This document shows, one piece after another, positions 7,822-12,662 of a DNA stretch of 12,662 bases (positions are counted from its first letter, which is position 1; each line of letters starts with the position of its first letter). This DNA comes from Alistipes sp. CAG:268. Its GTDB lineage: Bacteria; Bacteroidota; Bacteroidia; Bacteroidales; Rikenellaceae. The notes under the pieces were generated by a model. The model was given only the letters and a program-made list of their open reading frames with translations. It made no database searches and was not told the origin of the DNA. The translations under genes and the position numbers were made by a program. The stretch is from NCBI GenBank assembly GCA_000434235.1, contig FR892015.1, forward strand, positions 1 through 12,662, written 5' to 3'.

Positions 7822-7867
7822 CATCGGCCCTGCCGGATCAAGTCCGGCAGGGCCGATGTCTTGTTTT
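7822..7867 (+). terminator. Strong terminator after the small lipoprotein gene
   Basis: CATCGGCCCTGCCGGA (7822-7837) and TCCGGCAGGGCCGATG (7843-7858) form a perfect 16-bp stem with a 5-nt loop (TCAAG), followed by TCTTGTTTT. It sits 43 bp past the stop codon and close to the point where base composition drops. Confidence 0.85.
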
Positions 7868-7903
7868 GGGATATCCGAAATTTTACCTCTTTGGAAAATT
7901 TAG

Positions 7904-7939
7904 TTTAAACCGCCTGAATATTTATTCAGGCGGTTTAAA
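7904..7939. terminator. Second long hairpin, bidirectional terminator-like
   Basis: TTTAAACCGCCTGAATA (7904-7920) and TATTCAGGCGGTTTAAA (7923-7939) are perfect inverted complements of 17 bp separated by TT. The GC core (CCGCCTGAA/TTCAGGCGG) is flanked by A-tracts and T-tracts on both sides, typical of a bidirectional intrinsic terminator. No gene lies between it and the previous hairpin, and no minus-strand gene ends here. Confidence 0.65.
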
Positions 7940-8155
7940 TATTTGATATAGGGATGTATTGGGTGCATTGATGTTATTGTGAGAGTTTAGTGATTTAAAA
8001 ATTTGATAGTTGGACTAGATTGAGTGAATATTGTAGCAAGATTCGTAAAACATATATTTAAACTTTTTTGTATTTGCGTATAGTCTAAAATAATTACATT
8101 TTGTTGTGTATGTGATTTATTTTGCTATAATATATTGCTAATTTTTGATTTATAA
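7940..8155. other. AT-rich non-coding stretch upstream of the C10 protease gene
   Basis: About 215 bases of very AT-rich sequence with no credible reading frame on either strand. It contains a near-match -7 box (TGTATTTG, 8071 region) within TTTTTTGTATTTGCGTATAG, which resembles the -7 region of the small lipoprotein gene but lacks the consensus A at the second position. I see no tRNA, repeat array or clear RNA fold. It may be upstream regulatory sequence or remnant DNA from insertion of the AT-rich block. Confidence 0.5.
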
Positions 8156-8187
8156 TTTGTATGTGTGATATTTCTTCTGTATATTTG
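8156..8187 (+). promoter_or_regulatory. Promoter of the C10 protease gene
   Basis: TTTG (8156-8159), a 20-bp spacer, and TATATTTG (8180-8187) form a full Bacteroidetes consensus promoter. The leader to the ATG at 8230 is about 36-42 nt and contains the small frame described separately. Confidence 0.7.
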
Positions 8188-8194
8188 ATGTGCT

Positions 8195-8224
8195 ATGATA
8201 CAATCTTATATTTTTAAATATTAA
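8195..8224 (+). other. Nine-codon leader reading frame upstream of the C10 protease gene
   Basis: ATG at 8195 opens a frame reading MIQSYIFKY and then TAA (8222-8224), starting seven bases after the -7 box, so it would lie at the very 5' end of the mRNA. It stops five bases before the protease ATG at 8230. No Shine-Dalgarno is present. It may be chance in AT-rich DNA, but the paralogue downstream has a frame of the same length in the same place. Confidence 0.3.
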
Positions 8225-8229
8225 ATAAA

Positions 8230-9513
8230 ATGTGTATGAAAAAAAATTTTTACTTGTTAGGTTTGTTTGGCGTAGTTTGTTTTGGCTGCGAAAAAGTGGA
8301 GTTTAATTCTGATGGATTTGAATTGGAACGGCAGACAGGAGTTAATCTCTCTTATCAAGAAGCTCGTGATGTTGCTATGAGAGCAATTCCTATGTTGCCG
8401 GGCACGAGATCTTTTATGACTCGAACTCTTGATGATGAAAATGTTTCGTGGTATGTTCGTAAAAACTTACGAACGGGTGATGCTCGAGATACATTGATGT
8501 ATATCTTTAATTTTAAGGAAGGCGGGTTTGCTGTTGTAGCAACAGATCGGCGAGTTGATAAATTAATAGCTTTTGCGGAAAAAGGAAAATATTTAATTGA
8601 TAATGAGTCTAATATACAGGATCCTGGGCGTGGAATAGATCTTTATATGAATTATATGAGTTCAAAATTAGAGGCATTGAGTGCTGAGCCTATCTCTGAT
8701 TTACCTTCAGAGCCTGGGCGAACTCAAATTCGGGAAAGAGTAATAACTCGAGAAATTGTTAACCCGAAAGTATCGGTTGAGTGGGGGGAGGCTTTCCCTT
8801 ATAATTTATATTGTAGCACTAGCGATGGAACGCGGACATATGCAGGATGTGCAGCAACTGCCGTGGCTCAAATTATGGAGGCTTATTCTTTTCCCGAAAC
8901 AATGCAATTTACCTATCCGAACGCCGATATTTCTTCTGTAGAATTGGATTGGTCAGGTCTTCGTATTCATAAAAATACAAATACATGTGATTTTTCATGC
9001 CCTGAACATCAAACTACTGCTAGAATCTTTCGTGAGATTGGACAACGATTGGATATGGAGTATCTTGAGGGAATAGGAAATAATAAAGTGGATTTTGCGA
9101 ACGTACCTGATTGTCTGCATTCCTTTGGATTTTCGGCAGAATCTATTTCTGAATATAGTTTTAGTGCTATTGGAAAAAGTTTGATGGCAGGGAAGATGGT
9201 TTGCATGTACGGGCAGACTGAAAAAAATAAAACCCATATATGGGTAGTTGATGGTTATCAAAATGTTTCAACAGCTACCGAAATCTGGTTCTTGCCTGAT
9301 AGTGGAGGGGCTGGTCGATTGATTGAAAGTCATACGAAAACGGTTCGCTATACACATTGTAATTGGGGATTTGATGGAGATTGCAATGGATACTTTGCTA
9401 TGGATGTATTTGATATGACAAAGCCCGAAATTCCTGATAATAGTGATGCTGGTAAAGATTATAATTTTACACTGAATCTGAAAATGGTAACAGGAATAGC
9501 CCCTATTCGTTAA
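8230..9513 (+). CDS. C10 family (streptopain-like) cysteine protease, catalytic residues intact
   Basis: A 427-aa secreted papain-fold protease. The N-terminus KKNFYLLGLFGVVCFGCEKVE looks like a lipoprotein signal with Cys20 lipidated, although the -3/-2 residues (Cys, Phe) are atypical for a lipobox. A Spi/propeptide-like domain follows (about 40-160; includes WYVRKNLRTGDARDTLMY, GGFAVVATDRRVDKLIAFAE). The catalytic domain begins near VSVEWGEAFPYN (181-192). Catalytic Cys207 lies in YAGCAATAVAQIM and catalytic His336 in KTHIWVVDGYQ; the active-site Asn-Trp is in HCNWGFDGDCNGYF (376-389). ATG 8230 or ATG 8236 (two codons later) could be the start. The gene is strongly AT-rich (two sampled 60-base lines are 32% G+C) compared with neighbours, suggesting acquisition. 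The substrate is unknown; in pathogens the family degrades host proteins. Confidence 0.9.
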   Translation: MCMKKNFYLLGLFGVVCFGCEKVEFNSDGFELERQTGVNLSYQEARDVAMRAIPMLPGTRSFMTRTLDDENVSWYVRKNLRTGDARDTLMYIFNFKEGGFAVVATDRRVDKLIAFAEKGKYLIDNESNIQDPGRGIDLYMNYMSSKLEALSAEPISDLPSEPGRTQIRERVITREIVNPKVSVEWGEAFPYNLYCSTSDGTRTYAGCAATAVAQIMEAYSFPETMQFTYPNADISSVELDWSGLRIHKNTNTCDFSCPEHQTTARIFREIGQRLDMEYLEGIGNNKVDFANVPDCLHSFGFSAESISEYSFSAIGKSLMAGKMVCMYGQTEKNKTHIWVVDGYQNVSTATEIWFLPDSGGAGRLIESHTKTVRYTHCNWGFDGDCNGYFAMDVFDMTKPEIPDNSDAGKDYNFTLNLKMVTGIAPIR

Positions 9514-9558
9514 AGATGTGAAAAAAGTCTTCTGATTCTCATTTTTTATTATATATAT

Positions 9559-9589
9559 TTTGTAAAGTGGTTTGTGATACTTATATTTG
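9559..9589 (+). promoter_or_regulatory. Promoter of the C10 pseudoprotease gene
   Basis: TTTG (9559-9562), a 19-bp spacer and TATATTTG (9582-9589) give a full consensus match, with the same -7 octamer as the promoter of the upstream paralogue. The second gene therefore can be transcribed independently even though both genes point the same way. Confidence 0.7.
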
Positions 9590-9600
9590 AAAAGAAAAAA

Positions 9601-9630
9601 ATGATTTTTTCTAAAAAAATGTCAGTATGA
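9601..9630 (+). other. Nine-codon leader reading frame overlapping the pseudoprotease start (ATGA)
   Basis: ATG at 9601 opens MIFSKKMSV and ends at TGA 9628-9630, which overlaps the pseudoprotease ATG at 9627 in the classic ATGA arrangement for translational coupling. It starts 11 bases after the -7 box. The leader also has a weak A/T hairpin (AGAAAAAA with TTTTTTCT) covering the leader ATG. Translation of the frame is not proven. Confidence 0.35.
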
Positions 9631-10910
9631 ATAAATCTTCTTTCCTTTCAATTTTGCTGGCTTTTTTCGCTGCAGCGCTTGTCTCGTGTGAAAGTGATGA
9701 GGACGGGAAAGTGCCCGATCCCGGATTGTCGGACGCCGCGCTGTCGCGGCTGGTGGTACGCTACGACGAGGCGCGCCAGACGGCCGATGAGGTGGGCCGG
9801 GCGTTGGGGCGCACGGTGGAGTACGAATCCTTCTACGTGCGCAAAAACATGCGGACGGGAGATGCCCGCGATACGCTGCTCTATGTGTTCAATTACGACG
9901 ACAACGGATTCGCCGTCGTGGCGACGGACCGCCGTGTGAACAAACTGCTGGCCGTGGCGGAGAACGGACCGTATCATCCGAAACTCATCCCCGGAATGAA
10001 CGGATACTACTGCGGCATGTTCTTCTACATGACCGCTCTGATCGATGAGTTGGAGGCGTTGAGCGCCCGGCCCTTCACGGCCGATGTGCCCGATGTGCCC
10101 GGACGTGTCGAGAGCCGTGAGACCCGGACGGTCGGCGAATCGGCCGAACCCGCCATCACGGTGGAGTGGGGCTACCGCACCTGGCCCTACAATACTTATT
10201 GCAGAAAGAGCGACGGTACGCTGGCGCCGGCCGGATCGGCCGCTGCAGCCGTGGCGCAGATCATGGAGGCCTGTTCCTTCCCTGAGCGGATGGACCTGAC
10301 CTATCCCGACGCCGAGGTCGCATCGGCCGACCTCGACTGGGAAAAGATCCGCCAGCACCGCAATACGGATATGTGCGGTGTCTGGGATTGTCCGGGCGAC
10401 CATGTGGCGATCTCGCGCATCTACCGGGAGATTGGCCAGCAGCTCGGTCTCGAGTATGGCGATCGTTACGACCTGCCGATGGATTTCGGCAAGATGCCCG
10501 AATGCCTCCGCCATTTCGGATTTCGGGCCGATGAGGTCGCCGCATACGATGCGGACCGGGTGGTCGGAAGCCTGAAGGAGGGCAAGCTGGTCTGCATGTC
10601 GGGGCGGATTGCCGACGGGCTTCAGTCGCGCGGCCAGGTTTGGGCCATCGACGGCTATCGGGATGTGGAGACGAAGTCCGAACTGTGGTTCGTCCCCTCC
10701 GACGGCGGTGCGGAGCAGAAGCTCGAGGAGACTGCGGAGACGGTTCGCTACATTCACTGCAACTGGGGCTGGAGCAGCGACACCAGCGGCGAGATGAACG
10801 GCTACTTTGCCGTCGATCTGTACCGGAATGCGGCGGGCGATGCCGCGCATTGGGGCGGCGACATGCTGCCGAACCTGCAGGTCGTCACCGGCATCACGCC
10901 GAATCGTTGA
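9627..10910 (+). CDS. C10 family pseudoprotease (catalytic Cys to Ser, His to Gln), surface lipoprotein
   Basis: A 427-aa paralogue of the preceding gene. MNKSSFLSILLAFFAAALVSC is a good lipoprotein signal (LVSC, Cys21) followed by ESDEDG, acidic as expected for surface export. The Spi-like domain (FYVRKNMRTGDARDTLLY, NGFAVVATDRRVNKLLAVAE) is about 73% identical to the neighbour over 48 residues counted by eye. In the protease domain the catalytic cysteine position is Ser204 (PAGSAAAAVAQIM, codon TCG) and the catalytic His is Gln337 (SRGQVWAIDGYR, codon CAG), while Asn379-Trp380 of the active site and the overall fold residues are kept. No frameshift or stop interrupts it, so it is maintained as a protein but should lack peptidase activity. 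The body is GC-rich (sampled lines 53% and 60% G+C); only the first dozen or so codons are AT-rich. Confidence 0.9.
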   Translation: MNKSSFLSILLAFFAAALVSCESDEDGKVPDPGLSDAALSRLVVRYDEARQTADEVGRALGRTVEYESFYVRKNMRTGDARDTLLYVFNYDDNGFAVVATDRRVNKLLAVAENGPYHPKLIPGMNGYYCGMFFYMTALIDELEALSARPFTADVPDVPGRVESRETRTVGESAEPAITVEWGYRTWPYNTYCRKSDGTLAPAGSAAAAVAQIMEACSFPERMDLTYPDAEVASADLDWEKIRQHRNTDMCGVWDCPGDHVAISRIYREIGQQLGLEYGDRYDLPMDFGKMPECLRHFGFRADEVAAYDADRVVGSLKEGKLVCMSGRIADGLQSRGQVWAIDGYRDVETKSELWFVPSDGGAEQKLEETAETVRYIHCNWGWSSDTSGEMNGYFAVDLYRNAAGDAAHWGGDMLPNLQVVTGITPNR

Positions 10911-10928
10911 TGACCCTCACGCTGCAAG

Positions 10929-10965
10929 GCAAAGGGCCCGTCCGGAATCCGGACGGGCCCTTTGC
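10929..10965. terminator. Bidirectional terminator between pseudoprotease and malic enzyme genes
   Basis: GCAAAGGGCCCGTCCGG (10929-10945) and CCGGACGGGCCCTTTGC (10949-10965) form a perfect 17-bp stem with an AAT loop. It lies between two convergent genes, 18 bp after one stop and 41 bp after the other, with short A/T runs inside the stem base rather than a long U-tract. Confidence 0.8.
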
Positions 10966-11006
10966 GGTTCGGAGCCCGGTGTGTGCCGGGGCGTTCCGCA
11001 GATGGC

Positions 11007-12293
11007 CTACTTGGTCGGCTCCACGCGGTTGCGCAGCCCCTCGGCGTAGGCCTCCCAGTCGGTGACGGGACGCCGGGCGACTCCCGACTCCATGGCGGCC
11101 CGGGCGACGGCCGGGGCTACGGTGGCGAGTAGCCGCGGGTCGAGCGGTTTGGGAATCAGGTAGGAACGCCCGAACTCGAGCCGCTGGAGGCGGTAGGCCT
11201 GCAGGACTGCTGCCGGGACGGGCTGCTGGGCCAGGGCGGCGATGGCCCGTGCGGCGGCGAGTTTCATGGCGTCGTTGATCTCCGTAGCGTGGACATCGAG
11301 CGCCCCGCGGAAGATATAGGGGAAGCCCAGTACGTTGTTCACCTGGTTGGGGTAGTCCGAGCGGCCCGTGGCGAAGATGATGTCGGGACGCGAGACGACG
11401 GCCTTCTCGTAGGCGATCTCCGGATCGGGGTTGGCCAGGGCCATGACGATCGGGTTCGAGGCCATCGAACGCAGCATCTCGGGTGTCAGCGTGTCGGCTT
11501 TCGAGACGCCGAGGAAGACGTCGGCGTCCGCCACGGCTTCGGTGAGCGTGGAGATGCGCCGCGAGGTGGCCAGCTCGCGCTTGGCGGGATTCAGGTCGTC
11601 GCGGTAGGTCGTGACGACACCCCGGCTGTCGCACAGCACGAGGTTCTCGCGGCGGATGCCCAGCGAGAGGAAGAGCCGCGCACAGGCGATGGCTGCCGCG
11701 CCGGCGCCGTTCACCACCACGCGCATCCGGTCGAGTTCCTTGCCGGCGAGTTTCGCGCCGTTGAGCAGTGCCGCCGAGGTGATGATCGCCGTGCCGTGTT
11801 GGTCGTCGTGCATCACCGGGATATCCAGCTCCTGACGCAGGCGCGCCTCGATCTCGAAGCATTCCGGGGCCTTGATGTCCTCGAGGTTGATGCCGCCGAA
11901 GGTCGGGGCGATGGCCCGGACGGCCCGGACGAATGCCTCGGGATCGGTCTCCGCAACCTCGATGTCGAAGGCGTCGAGTCCGGCGAAGGTCTTGAACAGC
12001 ATGCATTTGCCCTCCATGACCGGCTTGGCGGCCAGCGGGCCGATGTTGCCCAGGCCGAGGACTGCCGTACCGTTCGAAATGACGGCTACGAGGTTGCCCT
12101 TGCCCGTGTAGCGGTATGCGTCGTCCGCGTTTTCGGCAATGGCCAGCGAGGGGGCGGCGACGCCCGGCGAGTAGGCCAGCGAAAGATCTTCCTGTGTATG
12201 GTGGGGTTTGGTCGGGACGATCCCGATCTTGCCGGGGCGCCCTTCGCTGTGGTAGCGGAGTGCCGCTTCGGTGAGTTCGTTTTTCGTATCCAT
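11007..12293 (-). CDS. NAD(P)-dependent malic enzyme, single-domain form
   Basis: Oxidatively decarboxylates L-malate to pyruvate and CO2 with reduction of NAD(P); cytosolic, feeding pyruvate and reducing power. The 428-aa protein covers only the malic enzyme module and has no C-terminal phosphotransacetylase-like domain, unlike the roughly 760-aa MaeB form. Motifs: [12 protein letters not shown] with catalytic Tyr41, [23 protein letters not shown] with catalytic Lys96, metal-binding Glu138-Asp139 in GINLEDIK and Asp163-Asp164 in MHDDQHGTA, the dinucleotide fold [11 protein letters not shown] (193-203), and later [20 protein letters not shown]. Cofactor preference cannot be read with confidence. 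The start MDTKNEL is the only sensible one. A possible -7 box (TACATTTA on the minus strand, 12340-12347) differs from consensus in the last base. Confidence 0.93.
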   Translation of the reverse strand: MDTKNELTEAALRYHSEGRPGKIGIVPTKPHHTQEDLSLAYSPGVAAPSLAIAENADDAYRYTGKGNLVAVISNGTAVLGLGNIGPLAAKPVMEGKCMLFKTFAGLDAFDIEVAETDPEAFVRAVRAIAPTFGGINLEDIKAPECFEIEARLRQELDIPVMHDDQHGTAIITSAALLNGAKLAGKELDRMRVVVNGAGAAAIACARLFLSLGIRRENLVLCDSRGVVTTYRDDLNPAKRELATSRRISTLTEAVADADVFLGVSKADTLTPEMLRSMASNPIVMALANPDPEIAYEKAVVSRPDIIFATGRSDYPNQVNNVLGFPYIFRGALDVHATEINDAMKLAAARAIAALAQQPVPAAVLQAYRLQRLEFGRSYLIPKPLDPRLLATVAPAVARAAMESGVARRPVTDWEAYAEGLRNRVEPTK

Positions 12294-12397
12294 TCTGTTT
12301 TGCCGTTTTTTCGTTTCTGAAACCTTGTCGTGTCAGCGGTAAATGTACGACAATTATCCGGCAAAATGCAGAATTTTTAGATTTATTGACAATATTT

Positions 12398-12662
12398 TTA
12401 GAAATAGAGGCGTATGCCTCCGCTGCATTGGAACCGCAGGATGCCGTTCAGCGTCAGTTCGGCTCCGTCGCCTACGTCCGGCGAACGGACGATGAGCCAC
12501 TGCCCGCCCACCTCGGCCGAGAGTCCGATGTGGCGTGTCAGCATGAATTCGACCGAGGCCCGTTCGTGGATGCCTGCTCCGCCCCGGCTGCCCCGACGTT
12601 CGCCGTAGCTGCGCACGTAACGGCCGTAGCCGACGCCCCCCGCCTCCCGGCACGGGCCACGG
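12398..12662 (-). CDS. Probable outer-membrane beta-barrel protein, C-terminal fragment (runs off the right edge)
   Basis: The minus-strand frame is open from the right edge to a TAA at 12398-12400, giving the last 87 residues. They alternate in the way of transmembrane beta strands: GGVGYGRYVRSYGER, ASVEFMLTRHIGLSAEVGG, QWLIVRSP, AELTLNGILRFQCSGGIRLYF. The chain ends in an aromatic residue (Phe), as most outer-membrane barrels do for recognition by the BAM machinery. Short periplasmic turns and a loop (RSPDVGDG) fit. The N-terminus is outside the window, so the specific family (OmpA-like, OprF-like or other) cannot be named. It lies 104 bp upstream of the malic enzyme gene on the same strand; co-transcription is possible. 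Confidence 0.65.
   Translation of the reverse strand, partial: RGPCREAGGVGYGRYVRSYGERRGSRGGAGIHERASVEFMLTRHIGLSAEVGGQWLIVRSPDVGDGAELTLNGILRFQCSGGIRLYF

Noticed and set aside
7940..8229. Possible small RNA or riboswitch in the AT-rich stretch upstream of the protease
   Set aside because: No stable GC-containing fold or known riboswitch signature is visible; the region can be explained as promoter plus AT-rich spacer.
9648..10850. A 400-codon minus-strand frame opposite the pseudoprotease gene
   Set aside because: A shadow of a GC-rich gene with no recognisable domain; the plus-strand protein aligns over its full length with its paralogue.
10894..12006. A 370-codon minus-strand frame overlapping the malic enzyme gene
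   Set aside because: Same strand but wrong frame relative to an enzyme with all catalytic motifs; the translation is low-complexity Arg/Pro/Gly.
12373..12402. Nine-base direct repeat ATTTTTAGA (12373 and 12394, 21 bp apart) upstream of the malic enzyme gene
   Set aside because: The spacing of two helical turns could suit an operator, but the repeats are short, AT-rich and one covers the stop codon of the upstream gene; chance is likely.

Overview
The window looks like chromosomal DNA from a Bacteroidales bacterium, most likely Alistipes or a close Rikenellaceae relative. The grounds are a GC-rich core, promoters of the Bacteroidetes type (TTTG about 19-20 bp upstream of TAnnTTTG), no clear Shine-Dalgarno sequences, lipoproteins with acidic residues right after the lipidated cysteine, and families typical of this phylum (GSCFA, DUF4377, DUF1848, C10 peptidases). 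The genus is inferred from composition and gene families; no search was run.

Positions 1-7071 are mostly core genes. The 5' end of a GSCFA-family gene (-) diverges from ispE (+, isoprenoid precursor synthesis). Next comes a minus-strand pair, rpiB followed by a DUF1848 gene, then a DUF454 inner-membrane protein gene (+). A surface lipoprotein gene with two tandem DUF4377-like units (-) follows. The next minus-strand operon is typA/bipA followed by a small membrane protein gene, closed by a terminator with a UUCG tetraloop. aroB (+) diverges from typA.

Positions 7072-10965 are accessory. A small lipoprotein gene (+) ends at a strong hairpin terminator, and a second long hairpin lies just beyond it. 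Base composition then falls abruptly: two sampled 60-base lines in the next gene are 32% G+C, against 53% and 60% in the gene after it. This AT-rich block holds a long non-coding stretch and a C10 (streptopain-like) cysteine protease gene with its catalytic Cys and His intact. A GC-rich paralogue of the same length (427 aa) follows. In it the catalytic Cys is Ser and the catalytic His is Gln, so it is a predicted pseudoprotease. Both are predicted lipoproteins, each has its own near-consensus promoter, and each leader contains a nine-codon reading frame ending at or just before the main start codon. This active/dead protease pair is the most interesting part of the window.

Positions 10966-12662 carry a single-domain malic enzyme gene (-), convergent with the pseudoprotease across a 17-bp-stem bidirectional terminator, and the 3' end of a probable outer-membrane beta-barrel gene (-).

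Several starts lie only 4-5 bases downstream of a -7 box (GSCFA, ispE, DUF454), which implies leaderless or nearly leaderless mRNAs.
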